A stretch of DNA of 45,740 bases from Bacteroidales bacterium (GCA_028724885.1 JAQYTJ010000053.1:1-45740), one strand, 5' to 3'; shown: positions 8,725 through 17,764, counted from the first letter of the stretch. Program-made: numbers and translations. Notes: generated from the letters alone by a model not told the origin.

Positions 8725-10140
8725 ATGTATAATATTCCAGAACAATTTTATTTCCGTATCCACCAGATAAGGCCAAGATTCAAGAATGATGTCGAGAATG
8801 TACTACTCTTTATGTCAGAGGAGTGTAGCAAGATTCCAAATATGATTTGCGAACAGTATGCAAAATCATTCAATTCAGCAATCAGCCTTTACCCGGGTAA
8901 TGAGAATAAAACAGAGAAAACAATCAATAATTGGAGGACAGAAATTTCTTCATTATTTGGATTTTATATTGAAGATAAACGCAACAATATTACAAAAACG
9001 GGAGAAATAGCCAAGACTTTGGCTAATGAGCAGGATCTTATACAGTTTTTCAAGTATTTCTTGTTTTCGTTTCAATACCCAGGAGGGCATTTGAAGCGAG
9101 AAGAGTGTTTGAACATGATTGTTCACGGCGTGCGTTTTAAACCAGCCAAATATTTACTTAGTGTTTTTGTGAATGGTAATGAAAAGCTAAAGGATTCTGG
9201 TAAATTATTTAAAATTACAAAGGCAGAAGCTACGCATTGCATCTTCAACGACTTAAGGGTCACAAGAGACTGTCGGGATCCAAAAGAAGTGGTTGATTTG
9301 ATTTTGGAGAATAGGCACCATAGAGTAGAATATGATAGTCAAGGTGATGTTATTCGATATGCGGGGGATATTCTTGATTATATGGTATTAGCTAACCTTC
9401 TAAAAGAAGATAACGGATATTATTATATTAATGGCGGCGAAGCCAGAGCTATTTCTTATTTTATTTTTCATGATAAGTGGTTCGCTGGCTATGATAATTT
9501 TTATGGCCGAAATGTGACACTCTCGGATCTGGATGGGCCAAAAGTTGATTGGTTCAAATACGTGAACGATAATATTGACTCAGCAGCATTTAGAACTGAT
9601 CTGGGAGAAGTCATATCGGAAGACCATCCAAGTGAGTATTCGGAGATAATTAATGATAGGATAACTGAACTTACAGGATCAGAGAAAGTCAACACAAAGG
9701 AAGTTGGTGATATTGGGGAATCCCTGGTGCTTGGGCATGAGAAAATGAGGATATCAGAATGCGGTTTAGCTGACCATGTTAACTTAATAAAAAAGATTGC
9801 TACGGCTCTTGCTGTTGGTTATGATATCCAAAGCTTGGAAGGAACGCCTGACTTAGTAAAAAGATATATTGAAGTGAAGACAACCATCAGCAGAAAGAAA
9901 ATACGCTTCTTCAAGGTACATCTTACTACTAATGAGTGGAGTTCTGCTGAGACGTTGACACATCATTATTGTATTTACCGATTAATGATTAGTAAAGGCG
10001 AGATGTATATTTATGTGTTAAGAGACCCAGTAACAAAGTATAAGCATGATGAAGTCCAGATGATACCCTCGGATGGTGCTGAAATAACTTTTTCTGAAGA
10101 CATCTGCGATAAGGTGAAATTAAAATTATGGAAAAGATAA
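8725..10140 (+). CDS. Putative restriction endonuclease with PD-(D/E)XK/DUF3883-like C-terminus
   Basis: 471-residue protein lying between two cytosine methyltransferases. The N-terminal two thirds are not recognisable. The C-terminal part (about 325-450) resembles DUF3883-type PD-(D/E)XK nuclease domains: GDIGESLVLGHE with E332, then GTPDLVKRYIEVKTT with D376, E383 and K385, followed by FFKVHLTTNEW and HHYCIYRL, the usual helix-strand continuation. Position and motif together support a restriction enzyme whose site is protected by the flanking methyltransferases. Its stop codon overlaps the next gene by 13 nt, consistent with translational coupling. No specificity can be predicted. Confidence 0.75.
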   Translation: MYNIPEQFYFRIHQIRPRFKNDVENVLLFMSEECSKIPNMICEQYAKSFNSAISLYPGNENKTEKTINNWRTEISSLFGFYIEDKRNNITKTGEIAKTLANEQDLIQFFKYFLFSFQYPGGHLKREECLNMIVHGVRFKPAKYLLSVFVNGNEKLKDSGKLFKITKAEATHCIFNDLRVTRDCRDPKEVVDLILENRHHRVEYDSQGDVIRYAGDILDYMVLANLLKEDNGYYYINGGEARAISYFIFHDKWFAGYDNFYGRNVTLSDLDGPKVDWFKYVNDNIDSAAFRTDLGEVISEDHPSEYSEIINDRITELTGSEKVNTKEVGDIGESLVLGHEKMRISECGLADHVNLIKKIATALAVGYDIQSLEGTPDLVKRYIEVKTTISRKKIRFFKVHLTTNEWSSAETLTHHYCIYRLMISKGEMYIYVLRDPVTKYKHDEVQMIPSDGAEITFSEDICDKVKLKLWKR

Positions 10141-11201
10141 AAACGGTATCTCTTTTTTGTGGTTGTGGCGGTATGGATTTAGGTATTATTGGGGGCTTTA
10201 ACTATTTGAATAAAAGATATTCCAATTTGCCATTTAAAATCATTAAAGCCGTGGATAATGATCCGTACTGCACAAAGATTTACAATGCAAACTTTGAGAC
10301 GAAATGCGATGTTCTGGATGTAAAGGTTTTAGATTCGCAGACTCTCGAGGATTTCGATCTATTGGTTGGAGGATTCCCTTGTCAGTCATTTTCCATATCT
10401 GCCCAAAATCCTCCTCGTCTGGGGTATAAAGATGAGAGGGGAAAGTTGTTTTTCGAGATGGTTAGAATTCTAAGCGAAAAAAAGCCCAGAGCTTTCATTG
10501 CTGAAAATGTAAAAGGGATTCTCTCTGCGAATAAAGGTCTGGCTTTTCCTATGATCCTCAACGAATTTGAGAAGGCAGGTTATTATGTTAAATATAAATT
10601 GTTATGCTCTTATGATTATGGAGTTCCACAAAAGCGTGAGAGAGCTATAATTGTGGGATTCAGGGACTTTGAAGATTTCATGATATTTCAGTATCCCCAG
10701 AGTGCAAAGACCAGACATGTTTTAAAAGATGTTATAGATTCTTCTGCTAATGAGCAAGAGCATTGGTTTTTTAGTGATCGAGCTGTGACAGGAATGATGA
10801 ATGTTAGGGATAAGATGAACAAGGGAAGAGTTCAGAATCCAGAAGAACCCTGCAATACGATTAGTTCTCATCTGTCGAAAGTAAGTCTGAATTCTACTGA
10901 CCCTGTATTGCTAATTAATAATAGATTCAGAAGATTCACTCCAAGAGAGGCAGCAAGAATACAATCTTTTCCTGAATCTTTTTTAATTGACTCGGTTTCT
11001 GAGACAAAACAATATAAGGCTATCGGTAATGCTGTCCCGCCGGTTATGATGTGGTATGTATCAAGAGAAATGGCGTTTGTTTTATCCAGAGAATGTGAGC
11101 CGCTTAACACAAAAACAAAAGAGACGGAAATTTGTGATTGTCGCCACCAAGCCGGTGCGAAAAAAAACGATATGGAATATGTTAACGAATCGCCATTATA
11201 G
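10128..11201 (+). CDS. DNA (cytosine-5) methyltransferase, second of pair
   Basis: Second C5-cytosine methyltransferase, 357 residues. Motifs: I VSLFCGCGGMDLG, IV GGFPCQSFSISAQ with catalytic C85, VI AENVKGIL, VIII VPQKRERAIIVGF, IX REAARIQSFPESF, X YKAIGNAVPPVMMWYV. It differs clearly from the first enzyme in motif spacing and target-recognition region, so it is not a recent duplicate. It overlaps the nuclease gene by 13 nt. About 35 residues follow the normal end of the domain (from ECEPLNTKTK), perhaps a read-through into sequence at the insertion junction. Confidence 0.93.
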   Translation: MEKIKTVSLFCGCGGMDLGIIGGFNYLNKRYSNLPFKIIKAVDNDPYCTKIYNANFETKCDVLDVKVLDSQTLEDFDLLVGGFPCQSFSISAQNPPRLGYKDERGKLFFEMVRILSEKKPRAFIAENVKGILSANKGLAFPMILNEFEKAGYYVKYKLLCSYDYGVPQKRERAIIVGFRDFEDFMIFQYPQSAKTRHVLKDVIDSSANEQEHWFFSDRAVTGMMNVRDKMNKGRVQNPEEPCNTISSHLSKVSLNSTDPVLLINNRFRRFTPREAARIQSFPESFLIDSVSETKQYKAIGNAVPPVMMWYVSREMAFVLSRECEPLNTKTKETEICDCRHQAGAKKNDMEYVNESPL

Positions 11202-11574
11202 GAAACCTTTCCCTTGCGCCTGATTACCACTTGCTCCCTTTTGTCGGCGACTGCAAACATGGATGCCTGCTTTTCCTGAAATTGCCAAATTTTATCGGCA
11301 ATTTGATGGCAACGGCGCAATGCGATATATTCATTTATTGAGGTCCGTCTGTTGCTCACTCGCTTTTTGAATGTGGGGTGGGCGATGCCCTATAGTCGCA
11401 GACTGTGCTGTATTGGGCATAACCATTCCCTACGATTATCATCCTGCAGTTCCTGCTCCTTCCGACGATTTCCCCTCTGCGCCTCCTATTATCGACAATT
11501 AGGATAAGCATTCCATTTGAAATGAACGATGTATCTATTTTAAATGGGGAAAGAACCATCCATTAATATGGACG
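11202..11574. other. Right flank of the restriction island, decayed frames
   Basis: No intact gene. On the minus strand two short frames follow one another (start codons near 11559 and 11359, overlapping by 4 nt). The second (MSNRRTSINEYIALRRCHQI...) continues antisense into the methyltransferase. They could be remnants of a gene cut by the insertion, but neither resembles a known family. ATATTCA reappears at 11329, marking backbone DNA. Confidence 0.35.
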
Positions 11575-13017
11575 CTATTTCTTGCGAATGAGGCAGAGAC
11601 CGAGGAAGGTGAGTAGGGCGTTGATGATGAGGATTTCGTAGCTGAACTGGTATCCGCCGAACCAACGTTCCGAATTCATTTGCAGCACTAGGCAGATGCA
11701 TGGCGCAATGATGGCAATGAGAGGCACCCAGCGGTCGCGTACATGCCACTTCGTGAATATGCCGAATGCGAACATCCCTAGGATAGGCCCGTATGTGTAG
11801 CTGGCGAGCTTGTACACCATGTCAATTGCGCTTTGAGTATTGAGGATGTAAAATATGAATATGACAACTGCCATGAGGAATGCCATAGCCAGATGCACCT
11901 TTTTGCGCATCGCAGTCACCTTTCCCTCGCTTTTTCCTTCGACACCGAGAATGTCCACGGTGAATGAAGTCGTGAGTGCGGTTAGAGCAGAACCGCCAGC
12001 GGAAAATGCGCAGGAAACCAGCCCAAGCACGAACAGGACCCCGACGATGGCAGGCAGATAACCTCCGGTGGCTACTGTGGGGAAGATGGTGTCGCCGGTC
12101 TCGGAGATGCCGTTGGCTCTTGCGAATATGTACATCAGCGCCCCTAGGCAAAGGAAGAGGAATATCACGGGAACCTGCAGGAGACCGCTGGTTATCAGGT
12201 TCTTTTTGGAGTCTTTGGCGTTTTTGCTGCTGAGAGTCCGCTGCATCATATCCTGATCCAGGCCAGTCATGGCAATCACTGTGAATATGCCGGCGAGGAA
12301 CTGCTTCCAGAAATATTCTTTGTCATTCACGTTCTCGAAGAAGAAAATTTTTGAATATTCGCTATTCTTGATGGTCTTGCAGAGGCCGCTGAAGTCTAGA
12401 CTGAGGGCTTTGGCTATGAATATGATAGCGAGCACTATAGAGATGATCATGCAGACGGTCTTCAATGCATCTGTCCATACTATGGATTTCACTCCGCCCC
12501 TGAACGTGTAGGCAAGCACTATCAACATGGAAATTATTACGTTCAGTATGAACGGCAGATGCATAGGCGTGAATATCATCAGCTGCAGCGTCACGCAGAC
12601 CAGGAACAGCCTGACTGCCGCACCCAGTATCTTTGAAATGAAGAAGAACCAGGCTCCGGTCTTGTGAGAGGTTACTCCGAAACGTTCGTCTAGGTATTGA
12701 TAAATTGAGACTATGTTCATCTTGAAGAAAACCGGAGTCAGCACGTAGGCAATCGCTATGTAGCCCACGAAGAAACCCAGCACCATCTGCATGTAGCCCA
12801 TCTGGGTGCCGCCAACGCCCACCATTCCTGGCACCGAAACGTAGGTAACCCCAGACATCGGCGCCCCGATCATGGCGATTGCCACTATCCACCATGGCGA
12901 TTTCCTGCCTCCGTTGAAAAAATTGGCATTGCTGGCTTTTCTGGAAGAAAGCCAAGAAACCATGAACATTGCGGCAAAATAAGCCAGAGCCGTGATTATG
13001 ACTGCGATAGGTGTCAT
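11575..13017 (-). CDS. Sodium:solute symporter family protein
   Basis: Inner-membrane secondary transporter of the SSS/SLC5 type, 480 residues with about 13 hydrophobic segments, expected to couple solute uptake to sodium entry. Family traits: early GGRKSPWWIVAIAMIGAPMSG after helix 1, a conserved SIYQYLDERFG segment, RGGVKSIVWTDALKT in the middle, TGLDQDMMQRTLS and FSAGGSALTALTTSFTVDI later. The solute is not evident; sugars, amino acids, sialic acid and pantothenate are all possible in this family. Its start overlaps the ispF stop by 4 nt (ATGA), so the two are co-translated, although no metabolic link is obvious. Confidence 0.9.
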   Translation of the reverse strand: MTPIAVIITALAYFAAMFMVSWLSSRKASNANFFNGGRKSPWWIVAIAMIGAPMSGVTYVSVPGMVGVGGTQMGYMQMVLGFFVGYIAIAYVLTPVFFKMNIVSIYQYLDERFGVTSHKTGAWFFFISKILGAAVRLFLVCVTLQLMIFTPMHLPFILNVIISMLIVLAYTFRGGVKSIVWTDALKTVCMIISIVLAIIFIAKALSLDFSGLCKTIKNSEYSKIFFFENVNDKEYFWKQFLAGIFTVIAMTGLDQDMMQRTLSSKNAKDSKKNLITSGLLQVPVIFLFLCLGALMYIFARANGISETGDTIFPTVATGGYLPAIVGVLFVLGLVSCAFSAGGSALTALTTSFTVDILGVEGKSEGKVTAMRKKVHLAMAFLMAVVIFIFYILNTQSAIDMVYKLASYTYGPILGMFAFGIFTKWHVRDRWVPLIAIIAPCICLVLQMNSERWFGGYQFSYEILIINALLTFLGLCLIRKK

Positions 13018-13493
13018 TTCTTCTTTTCTAGTAATACTGTAGCCCAGACTTCGCAGCCTTCTCCTCTGCCCACGAAGCCAAGCCTTTCCGTCGTCGTGGC
13101 TTTCACGGAAACTTGCGATGGGTCGATATTCATTACGGAAGCGAGCGAAGAGCGCATCTTATCAATGTAAGGACGCAGCTTGGGGGCCTGAAGCGCAATG
13201 GTTATGTCTGCGTTGCAGACGGAATATTCAGGTATCATATTCACTACTTTCCTGAGCAGCACTTTGCTGTCGATGCCTTTCCACTTGTCGTCGTTGTCTG
13301 GAAAATGCAGCCCGATATCACCAAGAGCTGCGGCGCCAAGTATAGCATCGCATAGGGCGTGAATGGCTACATCTCCATCCGAGTGAGCTACGAAGCCTTT
13401 GCTGCTGTCGATTTTTATCCCGCAAATCCACATCGGCAGTCCTTCTTTCAAAGCATGCACGTCGTAGCCGTTTCCAATCCTGAAATTTGACAT
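13014..13493 (-). CDS. ispF: 2-C-methyl-D-erythritol 2,4-cyclodiphosphate synthase
   Basis: Cytoplasmic enzyme of the non-mevalonate isoprenoid pathway; closes 4-diphosphocytidyl-methylerythritol 2-phosphate to the cyclodiphosphate with loss of CMP. 159 residues, the usual size. Zinc ligands are D11 and H13 in GNGYDVHAL and H45 in DVAIHAL; the substrate loop FVAHSDGDV and the C-terminal signature KATTTERLGFVGRGEG are intact. The start follows a -7 promoter element closely. The symporter gene overlaps its stop codon. Confidence 0.96.
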   Translation of the reverse strand: MSNFRIGNGYDVHALKEGLPMWICGIKIDSSKGFVAHSDGDVAIHALCDAILGAAALGDIGLHFPDNDDKWKGIDSKVLLRKVVNMIPEYSVCNADITIALQAPKLRPYIDKMRSSLASVMNIDPSQVSVKATTTERLGFVGRGEGCEVWATVLLEKKK

Positions 13494-13498
13494 ATTTA

Positions 13499-13506
13499 CA
13501 AAAATA
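13499..13506 (-). promoter_or_regulatory. -7 promoter element of ispF
   Basis: On the minus strand this reads TATTTTTG, a match to TAnnTTTG, ending 5 nt before the ispF ATG; a nearly leaderless transcript is expected. Confidence 0.55.
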
Positions 13507-13666
13507 AGAAAATTCCATGAACATACTACTTGGATTAAGATATGTGTGTATTCATATTAACGCACCATTAATAATTCACTTTTTAAAAAGCTAATCGTGT
13601 TTTTAGATGCTTTGCAGGAATAAAAGCTAATTGCTAAATTTACGTCCGTTTGGAAAACGAAAAATT

Positions 13667-14689
13667 ATGGATAGGCATGTCTTCGATGGCGGAAAATTCG
13701 AGTTTGAGGTGGGTGAAAGCATTGAGAATCTGAAAGTTGTTTATCATACTTCCCCTTTTGAATATAATCCCGAGAAAAAAGTTATATGGCTTTGCCATGC
13801 CCTCACGGCTTCTTCCGATTCCGAGGGTGAGTGGTGGCCTGCGCTTGTGGGTCCTGGAAAGCTTATTGACACGCAGAAATATTTCGTCATCTGCGCAAAT
13901 GCGCTTGGATCTGCATGCGGTTCGTCCGGACCTGCCAGCATCAATCCGAAGACGGGCAAGCCTTACAGGCTGGCGTTTCCAAAGGTGACCGTGAGGGACA
14001 CGGTGCGGGCATTTGACATGCTTCGTAAGCACTTGGGAATAGAAAAAATCGACATCCTCATTGGCACGTCCATGGGAGGGTTCATGTCTTTCGAGTGGGC
14101 ATATTCATGTCCCGAAATATTCGGGAAAGTGTTCATCATTGCTTCAGGCGCTTGTGCGACCCCGTGGATCACAGGTTTTAACACGGCTATGAGGTTTGCG
14201 CTGGAGGCAGACCCGACCTTCAAGGCTGGCACTACGATTAAGGGAGGTCTATTTGGTCTCAAGGCTGCTAGGGCGATCGCACTGCTTACCTATCGCTGCG
14301 AGGAAGGCCTCTTCAAGCAGGAAGAGGAAAGCGAGGATTTCATGTTCGCAGAGAAAGTTTCCTCCTACTACAGCCACCAGAGCCTTAAATTCATCAAGTC
14401 CTGGGATGCATATTCATATAAATCCATCTGCGATCAGGTAGACAGCAATAACTTGGGCCGTGGGCGTGGCGGCTTGAAGGCGGCCCTAGGCATGCTAAAG
14501 GGATATTTCACATTGGTGTGCATGTCCTCAGACGAGCTTTTCCCTCCTGAGGACATGAAACCGCTGGCCGCAATGATCCCTGGAGCCCGCTATTTCGAGA
14601 TTCCCACTGTCTATGGCCATGACGGCTTCCTGATCGAGACCGATGCCATCGGCAAGATACTGCAGCCTGCGGTTGGAGAGCTCGTCTAA
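13667..14689 (+). CDS. metX: Homoserine O-acetyltransferase-type enzyme
   Basis: Alpha/beta hydrolase of 340 residues, MetX family: transfers an acetyl (or succinyl) group to homoserine at the entry of methionine synthesis. The nucleophile is S135 in GTSMGGF, with the triad completed by D289 (SDELFPPEDM) and H318 (YGHDGFLIE). The oxyanion-hole region WLCHALTASSDSEGEWWPALVGPGK and the NALGSACGSSGP loop are characteristic. The start at MDRHVFDGG was chosen because homologs begin there; an in-frame ATG at 13631 adds an unrelated 12 residues. Acyl-donor choice cannot be read from the sequence. An AT-rich hairpin follows the gene. Confidence 0.88.
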   Translation: MDRHVFDGGKFEFEVGESIENLKVVYHTSPFEYNPEKKVIWLCHALTASSDSEGEWWPALVGPGKLIDTQKYFVICANALGSACGSSGPASINPKTGKPYRLAFPKVTVRDTVRAFDMLRKHLGIEKIDILIGTSMGGFMSFEWAYSCPEIFGKVFIIASGACATPWITGFNTAMRFALEADPTFKAGTTIKGGLFGLKAARAIALLTYRCEEGLFKQEEESEDFMFAEKVSSYYSHQSLKFIKSWDAYSYKSICDQVDSNNLGRGRGGLKAALGMLKGYFTLVCMSSDELFPPEDMKPLAAMIPGARYFEIPTVYGHDGFLIETDAIGKILQPAVGELV

Positions 14690-14695
14690 TTTTGC

Positions 14696-14716
14696 ATATT
14701 CATTTATTATGAATAT
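14696..14716. repeat. AT-rich palindrome between metX and the M16 gene
   Basis: Perfect 8-bp arms ATATTCAT and ATGAATAT around loop TTATT. It is also made of two copies of the heptamer that is over-represented in this window. It may act as a weak terminator for metX. Confidence 0.6.
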
Positions 14717-14753
14717 CTTTAAAGAAATATTTAAATAATTCATATTCAATATT

Positions 14754-17660
14754 ATGAAAAAGATTTTATTGGGTATTGCGTCAGTCCTTGCATTGTTCGT
14801 GCTTGGCTCTTGTTCTAAATACAAATATGAGACAGTGAAGGGCGATCCGCTTAAGACGAAGATCTATACGCTCGACAACGGGCTGAAAATCTACATGACC
14901 GTCAATAAAGAAACCCCTCGCCTGCAGACTTACATTGCTGTCAGGGTTGGCTCGAAGAACGATCCTCACGAGACGACAGGTCTGTCGCATTATCTTGAGC
15001 ATCTGATGTTCAAAGGCTCTGAAAGCTTCGGAACTTCCGACTTCGCAGCCGAGAAACCGAAGCTGGATTCGATCAAGGCCCTGTTCGAGGTCTACAGGAC
15101 CAAAACTGACCCTGAGGAGAGAAAGGCGATATATCACCAGATTGACTCCATCAGCTATGAGGCATCGAAGATTGCCATACCTAATGAATATGACAAATTG
15201 ATGTCGGTCATAGGCGCTCAGGGAACAAACGCTTTCACTTCCAACGACATGACTGTCTACACCGAGGACATTCCTTCGAATCAGATAGACAATTGGGCGA
15301 AGATCGAGGCCGACAGGTTCATGCATCCAGTGATTCGCGGATTCCACACTGAGCTGGAGGCGGTCTACGAGGAGAAGAACATGAGCCTGACAGAGGATCT
15401 GAGCAAGTGTCTGGAGGCCATCGATTCTGTCCTCTTCAAGAATCATCCTTACGGCCAGCAGACGACTCTGGGAACGCAGGAACATCTGAAGAACCCTTCA
15501 ATAGTCAACATCGAGAATCACAGGAACTATTATTACGTGCCGAATAACGTGGCGATTTGCGTTTCCGGCGATTTCGACCCGGATGCGTTCGTGGACACTA
15601 TCGAGAAATATTTCGGCGATTGGAAGCCTAACGAGAACCTCAAAGATCTGGAGGCAAAGCCGGAGGATCCCATCACTGCCCCTGTGCACAAAACCGTGTA
15701 CGGCAATGATGCGGAATTCATGGTGCTTGGCTGGAGAGTGCCGGGATCAAAGGATTTTAGGAACAGCGAGGTGGGAGACCTGGTCGGCTCCATTCTCTAC
15801 AATGGTAAGGCTGGGCTGTTCGACCTGAACCTATTGCAGGCCCAGAAAATCAATTCCGCCTTTGCCTTGAACTACTCCCTTCCAGACGAAGGACAATTCC
15901 TCCTTCTTGGGTATCCTCGCGAGGGCCAGACGCTTGATGAGGTGCGCAACATCATGCTGGGAGAAGTGGAAAAATTGCGCAAAGGGGAGTTCAGCGACAC
16001 GCTCATAAAGGCCACCATCAACAACTACAAGCTTAACGAGATGCGTCAGCTTGAAGACAATGACAGCCGTGCCATGATGTTCGTGAACTCATTCATATCC
16101 AAGCGCGAATGGAAAGACGACGTTGAGCAGCTGTCCAGAATGGAGCAGGTCACGAAGCAGCAGATAGTGGACTGGGCAAATGAATATCTCGGCGAAAACA
16201 ATTACGTGGAGGCGTTCAAGCACGTTGGCGAGGACAAGAGCATCGAGAAAATCGCCGCTCCTGAGATAACTCCTATAGAGACGAACCGCGACAAGCAGAG
16301 CGATTTCCTTAAGGTCATCCAAGCGGATTCCGTGAAACCTATTGAGCCAGTGTTCGTGGACTATGCGAAGGATATGACAAAGAAGACATTCGAGAAGAAC
16401 ATCGAGATGCTTTACAAGAAGAATGACATCAATGACATCGCCCAGGTCAGGATGATTTTCGACATGGGCAGCCAAAACGACCCTCGTTTGCAGCTTGCCT
16501 TGAATTATCTTACTTACTTGGGAACCCCGTCTCGCAGTGCAGAGCAAATTAACAAGGATTTGTACGAGCTGGCTTGCGACGAGGTCCTGTCTGCCAGCAA
16601 CGCAGTTTCGATCATCGGCATCACCGGCCTAGATGAAAATGTGGGGAAGGCCTTGGGCATAATTGAAGACAGGATATTCAATGCAATTCCTGACACTGCG
16701 ATTCTTTCTAAGCTGAAATCGGATGTCCTGAAGAACAGGGCTGACAGCAAGCTCAATCAGCAGTCCTGCTTCTCCAATATGTGGACTTACATCCGCTATG
16801 GGTCAGAATTCGTTCATAAGTTCACCTTCACGAACGATCAGATTATGGCGCTGACCTCCGAAGAACTCTTGGATGCAGTCCGGAATCTGTATTCGAAGCA
16901 GCACAAGATCATTTACTACGGGCCTTCCGATCTCGCTAAGGTGGAAGGAATGCTAAAGGAAAACCATAAGATTGCGGACAATCCGGCTCCGCTGGCGAAG
17001 AAATATCCTCAGCCGATAGCCGTTGACGAGAGCAAGGTGCTCATAGTCCCATACGATGCTAACCAATTCTATTACCTGCAATATTCTAACAGAGGCGAGA
17101 AGTTTGATGTCTCTAATGACGCTGCAGATAGGTTATACAACAGTTATTTTGGAAGCGGCATGAATGGAATAGTATTCCAAGAGATGAGGGAGGCTAGAGG
17201 GTTGGCATATTCAGCTTCGGCACGTTTCGTGGAGCCATATTCATCGGAAATCCCGTATGTTTTCTTTGCTTACATCGCCTCTCAGAACGATAAGCAGAAG
17301 GCCGCAGTCGAAGGATTCGACAAGATCATCAATGACATGCCGGAGTCGCAGCAGGCTTTCGACGTGGCGAAGACTGCAATGATCAATGACTTGCGTACTG
17401 CGAGGACGACGGGAATCGATGTCATATATTCCTACCTGGACCTTCAGGATCTGGGGCTTAGCGAAGACAGGAACAAGGCTATTTTCGAGCAGGTCCAGAA
17501 CCTCACCCTCGATGACGTGAAGGCGTTCCAGCAGAAGTGGGTCAAGGACAGGAAATACATTTATGGCTTCTTGGGCGACCAGCAAGGCTTCGACATGGAC
17601 TTCCTGAAGACCCTCGGCCCAGTACAGACCCTTACCCTCGAAGAAGTCTTCGGTTACTAG
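14754..17660 (+). CDS. M16 family zinc metalloprotease, lipoprotein
   Basis: 968-residue insulinase/pitrilysin-type protease. The N-terminus MKKILLGIASVLALFVLGSC is a lipoprotein signal with the lipidated Cys at position 20, placing it on a membrane facing the periplasm or outside. The inverted zinc motif is H79-YL-E82-H83, and the distal ligand is in AVYEEKNM (E206/E207). The gap between the two is about 40 residues longer than in the other M16 protein in this window, because of a charged helical insert (about 105-145). Two further M16 domains follow (for example FGSGMNGIVFQEMREARGLAYSASA near 800). Full length and intact. A large hairpin follows its stop codon. Confidence 0.93.
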   Translation: MKKILLGIASVLALFVLGSCSKYKYETVKGDPLKTKIYTLDNGLKIYMTVNKETPRLQTYIAVRVGSKNDPHETTGLSHYLEHLMFKGSESFGTSDFAAEKPKLDSIKALFEVYRTKTDPEERKAIYHQIDSISYEASKIAIPNEYDKLMSVIGAQGTNAFTSNDMTVYTEDIPSNQIDNWAKIEADRFMHPVIRGFHTELEAVYEEKNMSLTEDLSKCLEAIDSVLFKNHPYGQQTTLGTQEHLKNPSIVNIENHRNYYYVPNNVAICVSGDFDPDAFVDTIEKYFGDWKPNENLKDLEAKPEDPITAPVHKTVYGNDAEFMVLGWRVPGSKDFRNSEVGDLVGSILYNGKAGLFDLNLLQAQKINSAFALNYSLPDEGQFLLLGYPREGQTLDEVRNIMLGEVEKLRKGEFSDTLIKATINNYKLNEMRQLEDNDSRAMMFVNSFISKREWKDDVEQLSRMEQVTKQQIVDWANEYLGENNYVEAFKHVGEDKSIEKIAAPEITPIETNRDKQSDFLKVIQADSVKPIEPVFVDYAKDMTKKTFEKNIEMLYKKNDINDIAQVRMIFDMGSQNDPRLQLALNYLTYLGTPSRSAEQINKDLYELACDEVLSASNAVSIIGITGLDENVGKALGIIEDRIFNAIPDTAILSKLKSDVLKNRADSKLNQQSCFSNMWTYIRYGSEFVHKFTFTNDQIMALTSEELLDAVRNLYSKQHKIIYYGPSDLAKVEGMLKENHKIADNPAPLAKKYPQPIAVDESKVLIVPYDANQFYYLQYSNRGEKFDVSNDAADRLYNSYFGSGMNGIVFQEMREARGLAYSASARFVEPYSSEIPYVFFAYIASQNDKQKAAVEGFDKIINDMPESQQAFDVAKTAMINDLRTARTTGIDVIYSYLDLQDLGLSEDRNKAIFEQVQNLTLDDVKAFQQKWVKDRKYIYGFLGDQQGFDMDFLKTLGPVQTLTLEEVFGY

Positions 17661-17683
17661 GCCAGGACTCACATAGTAACCAA

Positions 17684-17726
17684 ACGGATCCGAAAACATG
17701 CGAGTGCCGCATGGTTTCGGATCCGT
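17684..17726 (+). terminator. Large hairpin after the M16 lipoprotein gene
   Basis: 18-bp arms (ACGGATCCGAAAACATGC and its near-perfect complement, one mismatch) around the 7-nt loop GAGTGCC. It begins 24 nt after the stop codon. There is no T run directly behind it, so it may be a processing or stability element as well as a terminator. Confidence 0.6.
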
Positions 17727-17756
17727 GTTGAATTCATTTATTATAAAAATAATTAT

Positions 17757-17764
17757 TATATTTG
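17757..17764 (+). promoter_or_regulatory. -7 promoter element of the AAA ATPase gene
   Basis: TATATTTG fits TAnnTTTG and ends 19 nt before the ATG at 17784. Confidence 0.5.

Noticed and set aside
7560..11201. Integrative element with att sites or tRNA target
   Set aside because: No integrase, no tRNA beside the island and no clear flanking direct repeat could be seen.
11822..12151. Minus-strand frame within the symporter gene
   Set aside because: Arg/His-rich shadow of an intact transporter in another frame.
12362..12955. 197-codon minus-strand frame within the symporter gene
   Set aside because: Shadow frame with low-complexity Arg/His composition; the symporter frame has clear transmembrane helices.
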